Shown here in pieces: positions 1-9,946 of a stretch of DNA of 14,338 bases (the first letter of the stretch is position 1; every line of letters starts with the position of its first letter). This DNA is from Fragilaria radians. Taxonomy: Eukaryota > Bacillariophyta > Fragilariophyceae > Fragilariales > Fragilariaceae. Made by a program: the position numbers and the translations under genes. The stretch spans positions 8,764-23,101 of the forward strand of contig CAAAJI010000868.1 of the NCBI GenBank assembly GCA_900642245.1, written 5' to 3'. The notes below the pieces were generated by a model. That model had not been told where the DNA came from and made no database searches. It saw nothing but the letters and a program-made list of their open reading frames with translations.

Positions 1-827
1 AACAAATGCTGTTCGGAAAAAAATTACGAAATGACCACAATATGAAACGCGATGTATTTTATTTTAATGGACTGGGGTTTTGAGAGCTATTATGACATCA
101 CGGATACAATTACCTTTGAATTACTCTTCATGTCTAAAATTAAACATCCTGTACACCTTTTCAGTATGGATATATCCATGACTAGGCAGCAGAATATGTT
201 TTCAACTTCATTCTGGCTAATATGCCAATAGCAAATTTTCATATCCTCGTCCTCTCATGTAAGAACTTTCCTTCAAGAAATTAAGAAAAAAATCAAAAAC
301 AAAGAGCAGATAAGAAAGATCGAGGTCATGGTTTTAGAAGCATTTCAGTTTGCCTCAAAACTAGTTTGGCTTTTTTCTGATTGAATTTGTCTTGTTTATT
401 TGACACAGCCAAACAGTCGGATTTACGTTTCATGGACAAGAATACGTTCAGGTGTTAGAGCATCTCATACGGAATCCTTTTGTGATGGAGCAAATGTCAC
501 TTCTATGAATGTGACATTGAGGACTGCATTTCAAGGATAAACGTGCTATAAGGTAGATATCATCAGTTATGAAGCCATACTCATCCAAAAACTTATAATA
601 AATTGAGCATCGACATAAAACTCCAGTTTGATGATTAGTCAATGTCTAAATTTGAACACGTTGCAATTGATCCAACGCTGCATGTCTCTTTTTTCTTTTT
701 CGAATAATTTATCTTTGTCAGAGTCACCCTACCCTGTGAATCAAACGAAACAAAACATTTTTCTTGTTCCTAGCAAAAGAAATATATTTCAAACTTCAAA
801 ATGGTTACAATTTAATTCCTACAACCA
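1..827. other. unassigned region downstream of the armadillo-like gene
   Basis: I recognise no gene, RNA or repeat here. The stretch is AT-rich with short open frames on both strands. A 64-codon minus-strand frame (448-642) ends in a cysteine- and arginine-containing tail that resembles no family I know. The region lies 3' of the minus-strand armadillo-like gene, so part of it may be 3' UTR or a further exon not identifiable by eye. Confidence 0.4.
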
Positions 828-1930
828 TTACGGTTGCCTTGTTGCTCTTTGCCGTGCACCTTCTTCTAGTAACCAACCGTGTATCCATGATGCTCTCATG
901 GCATGAATTCCGTTTCCACGGATATACGTCAGATACGATGGATCTTCCAGCAACAATGGACGCAATTGTGGAACATTGGCTTGGGCGAGTTGAAAAATAA
1001 TTGTCAGACAAAAATCTCCCAAGGACATATCCAACTTCCAGTGGTGTAGAGGTACGTGATGTGACAAATGTTGTATCAACTTTAAGATAACTACAAGATA
1101 TGCAGATCTCTCAGCAACTTGGTTTGGAAATGTTTTGGATATTTGTTGGACAATTCCAGTTGACCACGTCAAGGCTTGTGCTTCAGCAGATCGGAGCAAT
1201 GCCTTGGTATCTGTCCGCATCATAAGGTAGGGAGCAAATGTTATCGTTAGCATTTCCAAAAGGGACATTAAATCTTTACCACTGTCATCATTATGGGTTC
1301 GAAATGTCAAGAGACGTTCTGGAAACGGTTTCCCTGGACACGAAATGTGACGTATGCATAAGCATGCCAAATAGGTTTCAGGTGGTAATTCTTGTAGGAT
1401 CCTGTATAGTGCTTCTAACATGTTCGAATGATCCATAATGTAAGGCTTGTTGGTCATTGGAATTGTCAAATTGTTGAGTATCAATAGAGCCATGCGGCGT
1501 GTTTCTGTTTCAAGTAATAGCGGTACCAAATCATCGATAATCCCATATTTTGCGACTAGTTCAAGTCTTTTTTAAAGTAACATGAGAAATGCGTTTCCTA
1601 TCATTTTGCTGGCATAGCCAGGACTATCGACGTCACGCAAGTTATAAAGACATACCTATTTTCCCAGTGTTTCGACAATGTCATTTCGTACAATTGATGT
1701 TGTGCTGCTTTACGTTTCACTTCTGATTTCAGCTTGAATCGAATGATTGGAACTACAACATCCAAGGGTAAGTCTCCCTCCAGGGATGCCATGCAATATC
1801 GTGGATCCATCCGTCGAAGTAATTTGTTCCAAAATGAATTCAGCGAAGAGGCATCCTCAGATGGCAACTCCTGAGGCATGGCAGTGTAATCCTGTGCCAG
1901 AACTTCTGTCCTTCCATCGATAGCAATCAT
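828..1930 (-). CDS. armadillo-like repeat protein, two exons (complement join 828-1566, 1656-1930)
   Basis: Two minus-strand frames join across an 89-nt intron (1567-1655) with a GTATGT donor and an AAG acceptor. The split codon becomes AGA (Arg92), and exon lengths 275 + 739 = 1014 nt give 337 residues plus a stop. The junction restores a helical run, LELVAKYGIIDDLVPLLLE (residues 93-111), followed by RRMALLILNNLT and later YLACLCIRHIS. These leucine/alanine helices with asparagine turns are typical of ARM/HEAT solenoids, which usually act as protein-binding scaffolds. No enzymatic motif is visible. The start at 1930 is the first ATG in the frame. An upstream exon is possible: an AG acceptor precedes an open INDTLTR-like stretch just before that ATG. 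The C-terminus ends in a polar Arg/Gln-rich tail and may be incomplete relative to homologues. No specific function is assigned. Confidence 0.7.
1567..1655 (-). other. intron of the armadillo-like gene
   Basis: On the minus strand the donor reads AATAG|GTATGT and the acceptor AAAAAG|ACTTGA. Removing these 89 nt avoids the stop that ends the upstream frame and fuses it in phase with the downstream helical repeats. The length is typical of compact algal introns. Confidence 0.8.
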
Positions 1931-2200
1931 CCGAGTTAATGTATCGTTGATCTTGATATCAGGGAGCCGAAGTTATCAAGGAAACTATGATTCACTTTTC
2001 TGAAGATAAATTTTCGTGGACAACATTTAAAAGTGAACTTGGAGTTGCTAGCGATTTCGTATCATTGCTGTTGTGTTGTGTTGTTCAATACTAGTATCGA
2101 TCGACCTTCCGTTGATAATGTCAAGTTAACGGTAATTCTTTTTTACCAAAACAGAATACTTGTTGACTTAGGTCAGTAATTTTGTCAATCAACTGTCAGC

Positions 2201-2293
2201 ATGAACAAGTCAGCTGACATTGTTGTGACGTATGAGTCGTCAATTAGCTACGCTTCGTTTGGAGAAGGTAAGAAACCTAAATTTAAATATTGA
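2201..2293 (+). CDS. possible small ORF or first exon, unrecognised
   Basis: An ATG at 2201 opens a 30-codon frame starting MNKSADIVVTYESS and ending at TGA 2291-2293. Inside it, at 2267/2268, GAAG|GTAAG is a strong-looking splice donor, so 2201-2267 could instead be a coding first exon. It would be divergently transcribed from the armadillo-like gene with about 270 bp between the starts. I could not find a matching downstream exon. The next recognisable sequence is a transposase relic on the opposite strand. This is a weak call from one donor-like site and a start codon, and chance is a real alternative. Confidence 0.18.
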   Translation: MNKSADIVVTYESSISYASFGEGKKPKFKY

Positions 2294-2417
2294 GAAAATA
2301 TCCTTCTTGATACAACATCAAGCATGTTGTAGGATCTCATCTCATTGCACTTGGATCTTCAGTCTGCAGGACAGCCTAGAAATAAACTATTTGTAGGGCA
2401 GCCTGTGGCATGGTCCT

Positions 2418-2433
2418 CCCCCCCCCCCCCCCC
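2418..2433. repeat. poly-C homopolymer of 16 bases
   Basis: An uninterrupted run of 16 C (16 G on the minus strand) in otherwise AT-rich DNA, just 3' of the hAT-like relic in its own orientation. Its length may be variable or a sequencing artefact. Confidence 0.9.
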
Positions 2434-2496
2434 AACACTTACTATTGATAGTTTCCGTATAAGACCCGTGTTCAATGACTACAGTGCAAATGAAGT

Positions 2497-4138
2497 TCAC
2501 TTGTTCTCGTCAAAAGCATCAACAGGTCTATAAACATATCCTTCTTCGATCAGCGTTTTCGACAATTTGTCGATTCTATGTTTCTGTTCGCACAACAATG
2601 CTGTTAACCCCTTTATCTTTTTCAAGCACAACAATGTTGTTGGCCCCTTTATCTTTTTCAAGCACAACAATGTTGTTAACCCCTTTATCTTTTTCAAACA
2701 TATGTTAAATGTTGATACAAACGCATGCAACAAAAACACCACAATCCACCACTTGTCATCAGGAGAGCATGCAGGTTTCTTTTCATCAAAGTATAATTGC
2801 AAGCAAGAGCGATTCGCAATAATCCAGCTCAAGAACACTCGCATAGAAAGACATTGTGTATCAATGAAACAAGGGCATTTCGAGCCCATTTCACTGATCA
2901 GATTTTGTTGCCAACAAAGATGGCCTGTTATTCCCATACCAACGTTGACAAATTGATCACTGCATAGCTTTTGAAACACCTTCTGTGCAACCAAATTAAG
3001 TTGATGCGCTCCACACCAAACACGATAGACAGAATCGGTCAAACATTCACGATGAATACGAGACACAACACCATTATCACGTCCAGTCATACTGGATGTT
3101 CCATTTGTGGCAATCCCAATCAGTTCTTGCTTTTCCAATTTGAACATATCACGTCAAGGAACTTGGAAATAAGATGGAAAATGTTCTCTCCTGTATGACT
3201 TCCTCTCATAGGTAGAGCCACCAAGTGAAAGTTGTGTATTGTGTTTTCAATTGCAAATCAAAGACACACATCCAAGTATGACGTATCAATTTTGTTACCC
3301 CCAAAAAGGCAATTGAAAATGCCCACTCGGATTGACAAATAGTGAGTAACATTTGGTAGTTCATTGTACACAAATATCAAACCAACCTGATCACTTTCGA
3401 CATACTGATACATCCAATTTGACCCAAGTTGGTTTCTTCTTTGGTGTTTCGAATAATGTTTACGCACTGGCGAAATGACAATCCGACTGAGATGAAGGAT
3501 GTAATCAATCGAAACTGAAGCACATTATTGATTGATATCAAATATATTTGGGCCTCAACATTTTCACCTCCATTGCCATTGTTCTCTTCCTGCAGTTTGA
3601 ATATTCGCAAAGGCTGATATGGGATTGTTCAAATCAGTATCATTGGTATCTGGATTGATAAGCAGTTTCCCAATAAGCATGTCCACAATGCCTCTATTCA
3701 CAAGGAAGCGTATTCGTCCATTTGATGCATTCAATGGGTAGAAAGTGCTATTGGTTGAGAGGAAAAATGACTTCCTCTCATAAGGATCACTTGCCAAAAA
3801 CTCTTCATACATAAAATTATGCTGTTTCCTCATGTGGCTACTAAGATTATTGCTTCTCCAAGGCTTTCGGAAATACTTGACATTTGTTGTTGGTTTTGCT
3901 TTTGACCTTCGGCATCGGCGCCATCATCCTCCTCTTCCTTCCCTTATTTTTCACAAAATAAACACTTCACAGATACCACTTCGTTCATTGTACAGTCTCT
4001 AGATGCAATTTTCACTCCAAACTTGTCAATCCATGAGGTCTGAAAGCTTTTGCAAGCAGAATTTGACAGCATCACGAGCAAAATCTTATGCCTTATTTTT
4101 GGTGGAATCACAACCAATGGTTTCGGGGGGTCCACCAA
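2497..4138 (-). pseudogene. decayed BED-finger, hAT-like transposase
   Basis: Minus-strand fragments in family order. A BED-type finger start at 3944-4138 (SWIDKFG, then CLFC). A second finger half near 3800-3860 (KYFRKPWRSNNLSSHMRKQH) supplies the histidine pair. Next come a helical segment to about 3564, a stretch ending GGNKIDTSYLDV near 3260-3310, a GSHTGENIF segment near 3180, and the catalytic-core-like block IATNGTSSMTG...GVVSRI...WCGAHQLNLV at about 3000-3130. The C-terminal part (to 2497) has a KKPACSPDDKWW motif. The relic is broken. A stop follows the CLFCEK motif, the finger halves lie in different frames, and a frame change near 3135 separates FLDVICSNWKS from the IATNGTSS block. 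Such proteins move DNA elements by cut-and-paste, but this copy cannot encode an active enzyme. No terminal inverted repeats or target-site duplication were recognised. Family assignment is from motif memory. Confidence 0.7.
2590..2697. repeat. 3 x 36-bp tandem repeat within the hAT-like relic
   Basis: Three adjacent 36-bp units (2590-2625, 2626-2661, 2662-2697) differ at only a few positions. Each reads GCACAACAATG and ends CTTTATCTTTTTCAA on the + strand. On the minus strand the unit length is a multiple of three, and each unit encodes a CLKKIKGL-T-LL-type dodecapeptide. This is the position where related transposase-like proteins, as I recall them, have one QGLTTLL-like motif. The repeat therefore expands a conserved helix in frame. 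Confidence 0.92.
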
Positions 4139-4401
4139 AAATAAACAGGCCTGCCCCCAGGTATTTTAGATTATCATCGTAACATTTTAATCTAAATTGC
4201 TGAAGTCCAACTGGAATAACCATTGTTTCTGAGTTGGCTTGAAAAACAAAAGTTAAGTCATGCATTTTGGGGGTTTGTTGAACAAACTTTATTGTAATTT
4301 CCTTGTCCTCCAGCTGATATTTGGAAGTAATGGCAAAGGAAACTGGAAATCATCCAAAACTGAACTGCAGCAAATAGCTCCACTGTGGGACATGATAATG
4401 A
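4139..4401. other. junction between the hAT-like and gypsy relics
   Basis: This stretch lies between the end of the recognisable RNase H motif of the gypsy relic and the first recognisable part of the hAT-like relic. It could hold decayed integrase-proximal sequence of the gypsy element or element ends, but I could not match any part to a domain. Confidence 0.35.
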
Positions 4402-5481
4402 GCTTGGTAGGCAGGAAAGTGCATCAGCAACAAAATTGTTTTTCCCTTTAATATCGTTGGATCAAATATCTCCAACAAAGGAAAATGACAAATTCTCATG
4501 ATATGTGTATATCACAATATTTTGACCCTCGCAGTTCCTTCTTATTTATTGGCTCCACAATTGCCTGTACTTTTTCACCTGTGGCTGAATTCCACTCTGT
4601 GTCAAGTTGTAGCCCAGGTACTCTGTTTCATAAGCAGCAAAAATTCACTTTTGAGCATAGCATTGACGTCCTGCTGATTTGAGTCTGACAAATACTTCTT
4701 CTTGGCCTCACACTCACTTGTGTCATGTGAATTGGATTTATGGAAGATGCAATACTTTGATGTTTCTTTTTCATGAGACTTGTTATTTCCTTTTCCATGT
4801 TCCCTGCCTTTAGTTTGGACCTTATTGCTTTCATTTTTTTGTCTTTAAAGTTTTAAAGTAGGATTTTCTCCTCTTCTAATTGGGGTCTTCAAGTCTGGTA
4901 AAGTATCACGTAAGCTCTGCAATGGTTTCCAAGTTTTTATTACCATCTTCATACTTGGTTTGCCAATGTACTAGCACATTTTCTTTTATTGTGTCACGAA
5001 TCTAGGAGATTGAGAGAGGGGTGTTGTCAGGTAGAAAGGCCAGGTTGTTGTTCAGTACCTACAACCTGTTGATGTACTGGTTTACAGTAAGGTTTTCTGG
5101 TCTCTTGGATGAATTTTTGTACAGCCTCCTCAGGGCGTAGTACTAGAAACTCCGCTGTCATTGCATCAAATCAGGCAAAGGCATGTGGAGTAGTCCAAGC
5201 CCCATGTTTGCGGGATGAGCTTCAAATCTTGAAAGGGCTGTTCCTTGTGGCAAGATTCAAAGGTTTCTGAAGATGATGGGACCAACTCCTGATCCCTGTT
5301 GCCATCCCTTCATTCTTGACAATGACTTAAATGATTGGAGGAATTTAAGCCAATCCTTGGCCGATCTTGCAGTTTCTTCATCATCCAGTAGATCCGAGCA
5401 TCAAATCAATTATGTTACAAACTGATTCTTTGCTTTCATGTCAAGGGCATTGGTTGATTTGGCAAATAAAACTGTTGCCAT
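4402..5481 (-). pseudogene. internally deleted Ty3/gypsy retrotransposon relic (gag, RT scrap, RNase H end)
   Basis: On the minus strand a Gag-like frame begins at an ATG (5479-5481). Its core at about 4900-5100 includes VNQYINRL, RDTIKENV and HWQTKYEDGNKNLETIAEL. A CCHC-like zinc knuckle follows at 4710-4751 (CIFHKSNSHDTSEC, a C-x2-H-x4-H-x4-C spacing seen in some gypsy Gag proteins). Within 100 bp comes a reverse transcriptase thumb-like scrap (EYLGYNLTQSGIQPQ, about 4579-4625). At about 4402-4456 there is the end of a gypsy RNase H (DIKGKNNFVADALSCLPS). Protease, the RT palm and most of RNase H are missing between these pieces, and stops interrupt gag. The element is dead. I saw no convincing LTR pair or primer-binding site. 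Confidence 0.75.
4710..4751 (-). other. Gag zinc-knuckle motif
   Basis: Fourteen codons with Cys, His, His and Cys spaced x2, x4, x4, preceded by a Lys/Asn-rich basic stretch. This matches the nucleic-acid-binding knuckle of gypsy-type Gag. It is intact locally although the surrounding gene is broken. Confidence 0.75.
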
Positions 5482-6054
5482 AACCTGGTAAAGCTCAAGC
5501 CAAAAGAAGAAGAAAGTCTCATAGACTACACTAGATGATTCAAATCAGCAAAATAACTTAGAATCACAAATTGGTGATCCAATCAGACTGACTAATTTTG
5601 TTTTTGTCAAGAGGAACAAAAAAACACAAGAAATGAGTGAGAAACAAGCCAATTTGCAATTCATTACTTATTTATCTCAGAGATGCGGATAACCCTTTCA
5701 ACAGATTGTCAAATCATCAGTCTTTGGAACAAGACCAATACCCAAAGACCATTATTGATGCCAACAGCATAATAAGCAACCATTGGTTTGATCCAAATTA
5801 TCTGGATATTAAGAAAAAGAAATAGATTAGGAGAAATACCAGGAAAGATGACTCAAAATCAAGAACAAGAAGATTCCCCACAACCGTCTTTGCACAAAAG
5901 GAAGGACTAAGTTATTGCTGCAGAAAGAGAGGACATAAATCTGAACTACTACATATTCAAAGTGTTATTACACAGAGAGTATCAATAGTGGTCACTGAAA
6001 GGACTGAGAACAATTCACACTCAACCTGACAAATGAAATAGCACAAAGCCCTTC
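5482..6054. other. unassigned region between the gypsy and copia relics
   Basis: This lies 5' of the gypsy gag start in minus orientation and 3' of copia RNase H, so it is where a gypsy 5' leader or LTR and a copia 3' end would be expected. I could not identify either. The 62-codon + strand frame at 5637-5825 shows no recognisable motif. Confidence 0.4.
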
Positions 6055-8230
6055 ATGTTTTGGAGCTCAGATAAGCAGGAGTGGATTTCCAGCAGCCAAG
6101 GCAACAGAAAAATTAAAAAAAATTGGAGTTTTCTACACAGTCAACCAGCTGTTGATCCAATCTGCAACCCTGCCTTAGAAAAAGACATTTCTAAGTATCC
6201 TTCAATCTTCCAGTTGTCAGATGTGTTGGAATTGATGCTTAATTGCTTAGTTTTTGTCTGGGAAACATAAGTCAACAAACGTGTTAACTCCTTCTCATGT
6301 ACTGGAACAGCTCCATTGATAACTTTGGAGAGCTCTCTAACTGCATTTGCAATATCGGGGCGGGATAGCTTGACCAGGTATAAAAGAGTTCCAATCATGG
6401 ATCTAAACCACTTTTGCCTTCCCTCTCCAAACAATTTGGCATCCCCTTTTGGTCTTACCACGAAAAAACGGGGGCAGAAGGAGTATTCCAATCTCCTTTA
6501 GGTTCAGCCTCATTTTCGAATTTCTTAATAATTCTGGTCTGTTTAATGTTTACCCTAAGACCATCAGAACCAATTTTGCATCCCAGAAAGTCTTGAATCA
6601 ACTTTTCCACCTTGACTTTGAAGACTTGGTTAAGTCCTTCAATGGCTTCCAACATCATCCTCTCGCTGCCTGTAATGATGCCATCATCTACATAAATGCA
6701 TAGCATGCAAAATTCGGTCCCTTCCTGCTTGTGAAAACACTCAAGGCTCAACATTATTCCCTTTAAAGCCTTGCTTGACAATGACCTCTTCAAACTTCTT
6801 GTGTCATTGCCTTGCGGCTTGAACCAGTCCATAAATGGACTTGTTGAGTTTCAATATGCTGCTTCCCTTGGTTTCACTCCTAAAGCCTTCAGGAGTCCTC
6901 ATATAGAAATCTTCATTGAGATCTCCATTCAAGAAAGCAGTCTCCACATTGATAGCCCATGCAACAGTATGATTCTAAAACTTGTGTCACATAAAACGGG
7001 GGAGAAATTATCTTTAAAATCAACTCCAGCAACTTGAGAGTATCCCAGAGAAACTAATCTGGCTCTATAAGTTCCATTTTGCTTTTCGTCAAAAACCCAT
7101 CTATGTCAAATAAGCTTTCTCCCTTTTGGCAACTCTTCCTTGCTCAAAACCGTCCAAACCTTGCATGTTTCCATGCTAGTCAGTTCTTTTTAGATGGCTT
7201 CTCTCAAGCCCTTTTGTTTCTCTTTTTCAGTATGAAAGTACGCTTCAGAAAATGATCAAGGATTGTTGACATAACTTTCATCAATCATCATCAGCCTGTC
7301 CCCTTCCAGATCATGGTGAACTATAGGGGCTCCTTTCTTTCATCAACATTTGGCCTTTTGGAGGAGGAGGGTTCAACTCTTATTTCTTCCTCATCAGAAC
7401 TCTCCAAGTTGGTGTTTTCAATGATTTTTGGCTAATCACCGTGGGTATTCCCCAACCATCTCACGTTTCTGGTTAGCATAATGGACTGGTTCTTCATATC
7501 CAAAACCCTGTAAGTGTCTTTTGGATGGTCCTCTGCATAACCAAGAAAAAGACAATGGTTTCCTTTGTTGGACAATTTTTCTGGCAAACCGTATTAACTT
7601 ACTCAACTTTATAACCACTTCTCCAAAAATTCTCAAATTTCGGCAGTATCCAGCTTCCTTTCCATAAAAGGACTCAAAAGGGCTCTTTCCATTCTTTCAA
7701 GACATTAAATTTCTTAAATGAGTAGCTGTGGATGCGCAGTCAGCCCAACTTGTCTCTCATTTGTTGAGGAACTCCAGTGCAGTTTAACATTGCTCTCACT
7801 CTGCCCCAAAGAGTTGCAAAACTTTGTTCCACCTGGACATTTTTCCCTGGGGTTTCTGGACTTGTAAACTCAAGGGTAGTATTTATGCCTTCTGTCTCCA
7901 GATGAGTCTTCAAACCCAAATTTTCACCAGCATTGTCCAGCCTGATGAACTTCACATTTTCGGGGTCCCTAGCTTTCAAAGTCGTAATAAAGACCATCAT
8001 TTTTTTTATTAACTCACCCTTTCTTCTCATAAAGAAACTCCATTCAGTTGTCTTCACAAGCAATCAACAACGCTGCATATGCAACATCATTCTTACTGAG
8101 GAAGGCTTCAAATTCCTTTCCTCATTTGGTGGGGACAATCTCAATACCCATCAAAATGTCTCTGTACCCTCTTAATCTTGATTTGGCAAAAAGGTTATTT
8201 CTTCTGACCTGAGAATGGCGAAATTATCAC
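6055..8230 (-). pseudogene. Ty1/copia retrotransposon pol relic (integrase, reverse transcriptase, RNase H)
   Basis: Minus-strand domains run in copia order. Near 8170-8200 is an AKSRLRGYRD-like stretch from the end of the GAG-pre-integrase region. Integrase follows at 7740-8063, with IRLDNAGEN (a catalytic Asp region) and VEQSFATLWGRVRAML (a catalytic Glu region), and continues in another frame as CASTATHLRNL and YCRNLRIFGEVV to about 7436. A Ser/Glu-rich linker occupies about 7300-7440. Reverse transcriptase spans about 6455-7250 (RWVFDEKQNGTYRARLV, then the YVDD catalytic box near 6690). RNase H starts near 6491 (GTLLYLVKLSRPDI). Integrase before RT is what separates copia from gypsy. Several stops and frame changes make it non-functional. 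The first integrase Asp is not recognisable, and gag and protease are missing here. Confidence 0.82.
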
Positions 8231-9106
8231 TTGGACGTCCATTTAGATAGAATCAAAAGCTTTATTCTTTGCCTGTCGTTTTAAAACGTGTTAAGAATAA
8301 AAGTTGATCTTACACCCAGAATCGGTCAATTTCACCAAGAATTGGTTAGAAAATAGGCTGCAACAGGGGACTTTACCGTAGTTTCCTTGAAATTAAGAGA
8401 AGAGTTGATAAACTTTAGTTTGGTAGTGCTCAGGAATCTTCGAACAAGCTTCAAACAACAAATCTAAGAAAAGATTTTAAAATTCACAAGATTGAAATTC
8501 TAAATTAAAAACTACTACTACAGAATACTCATCTGAAAATTTCCATTTAACTGACTGAATAAAATTTTCCTCAAACGATCCCACAATTGATTGTTACACC
8601 AACTTTATCTAGTTGAAAACTCAACAACTTGGATTTAGAATCACTTACTTAGAACATTTATTTTTGTTTTTCTTTTCTTAATTTTTCTTTTCACATGTAT
8701 TTTCCCCTCTAAAACCTTCACTTGTTAAACAAACAATTAAGCAGTATGTAATGTAATTAAATGTATTTATACAGATGCAAGTCAACAAAAAGATGAAGAT
8801 GGGAATATAACAACAGTACGTAATGACTGCTGTATTCTGCAAATTGAATTTTTTTGTAAACAAGGATATGAATTTAATATCAGCCTTTGGAATCCATCAC
8901 TTGCAAACATTTAATTGGAAGGAAATCAGTTGACTTGTTACTGGAATATGATTGTTTCATGTCAATAGTAATCATGTGGATGATGTCATGATGAAACCGG
9001 TGGGGTCACGGATGAGATCGAAGTAATCGATAATTCAGTGGGTGAGATGAATCGAGAAAGTAGCAAGGATTAAGTTTTCCTCGAGAAGGAAAGTTCAACA
9101 ATCATC
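8231..9106. other. unassigned AT-rich region and 5' flank of the BRCT gene
   Basis: No gene, RNA or domain was recognised. 8231-8600 may be decayed 5' sequence of the copia relic, but no protease or Gag motif is visible. 8640-8720 is T-rich. The last 200 bases precede the BRCT gene start and should hold its promoter; no TATA-like element is convincing there. Confidence 0.4.
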
Positions 9107-9946
9107 ATGGCAAGTTCATTAGAAACTCCTCCTCCATTGAAAGACCGCACCAAGATGAAGCGTAAACGGAAATTTGTTGGCAGTCAAGATCTTGAAGTCA
9201 AGAGCAATATGACCAATAAAAGTCCCAAACAAAAATGTGACAGAAACATGACTCCAAAATCCGATATTACCAAGGAAAGTAGTTCTAGAACCAAATTATT
9301 TCCTCTCACTGGATGGACATTGGCCGTATCGACTGCAATTCATGATCCAAACAACCAACTGAATGATGATGATGTCAATCACAAGAATCCTAGTGCAATC
9401 AACAAAGACAACGATACATCGATATCCACAGTAATATCTCCAACATACCAGGAATTGGCACGGATTGGTCGTGATTTGGGTGCTCAAATATCTGGACAAG
9501 TTCATCGTCGAGTATCAGCACTTATTTGTGGATCATCATGTTGTGAAACACAACGTATCCGAAAAGCCCGTAAATTAGGTATACCCATCCTTCGAGCGGA
9601 ATGGTTATATGATTGTCAACAAAATGACGTTTGTCGTCCATGGCAAGACTATGTTATGAATACTTCTACATCATCAACGACAAAGATGTCATTGAACCTT
9701 TCAATAAAGTCAACAATTGAAAGTCAGGAGGAAAGTTTGGAACAGAAACATGACTCATCAACATCCAATTTGACAGTTGTAGTAAATGATGATACGATAA
9801 CTACAGAAGACCAGGAAAACTTAACGAATGCTACAGGTTGGACTAACGCAGAATCCTTGGGGTGTTGCTGCGCCTGTCATGAAACTGGAATCAATGAAGA
9901 TACATGTCCTTGGTGTACGGAATGTCGAATACATCGTGCTGGCTAA
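9107..9946 (+). CDS. BRCT-domain protein with C-terminal cysteine cluster
   Basis: A single-exon frame of 279 residues with a good start context (ATCATCATGGCA). Residues 1-62 are basic and Lys/Ser-rich (KMKRKRK), resembling a nuclear localisation signal. Residues about 63-182 form a BRCT domain: LFPLTGWTLAVS as the first strand, an inserted Asp/Asn-rich loop (about 78-108), YQELARIGRDLGAQISG as helix 1, VSALICG, then RKARKLGIPILRAEWLYDC with the hallmark tryptophan (W166) of helix 3. BRCT modules bind phosphopeptides or DNA ends, usually in DNA damage response or replication. Residues 185-245 are low-complexity Ser/Thr/Glu-rich. The tail (253-273) has CCCACH and CPWCTEC, eight Cys/His residues suited to zinc binding. 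It converges on a transporter fragment starting 90 bp past its stop. A degenerate copy lies at 13533. Specific function is unknown. Confidence 0.85.
   Translation: MASSLETPPPLKDRTKMKRKRKFVGSQDLEVKSNMTNKSPKQKCDRNMTPKSDITKESSSRTKLFPLTGWTLAVSTAIHDPNNQLNDDDVNHKNPSAINKDNDTSISTVISPTYQELARIGRDLGAQISGQVHRRVSALICGSSCCETQRIRKARKLGIPILRAEWLYDCQQNDVCRPWQDYVMNTSTSSTTKMSLNLSIKSTIESQEESLEQKHDSSTSNLTVVVNDDTITTEDQENLTNATGWTNAESLGCCCACHETGINEDTCPWCTECRIHRAG

Larger units (their letters stand above)
1931..2496. other. intergenic region upstream of the armadillo-like gene
   Basis: This is the 5' flank of the minus-strand armadillo-like gene and so should contain its promoter, but no TATA box or initiator stands out. 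It also carries a possible short + strand first exon (2201) and a C homopolymer (2418), described separately. Otherwise nothing is recognised. Confidence 0.4.

Noticed and set aside
764..1000. Plus-strand frame with a hydrophobic segment resembling a small membrane protein
   Set aside because: It is the reverse complement of the end of the armadillo-like gene. The spliced minus-strand model explains the same bases with repeat-like helices and an in-phase intron.
2226..2242. Inverted TGACG-TATGAGT-CGTCA motif resembling a bZIP or CO2-responsive element known from diatom promoters
   Set aside because: Only five-base arms, a single occurrence, and it lies inside the possible small coding exon. 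Chance is sufficient.
2590..2697. Short, regularly spaced repeats that might suggest a CRISPR array
   Set aside because: The three units are directly adjacent with no unique spacers. They are an in-frame tandem expansion within a transposase relic, in a eukaryotic context.
5482..6054. Possible LTR of the gypsy or copia relic
   Set aside because: I searched by eye for a matching repeat near 8.2-8.7 kb and 4.1-4.4 kb and for TG...CA ends and a primer-binding site. None was convincing.
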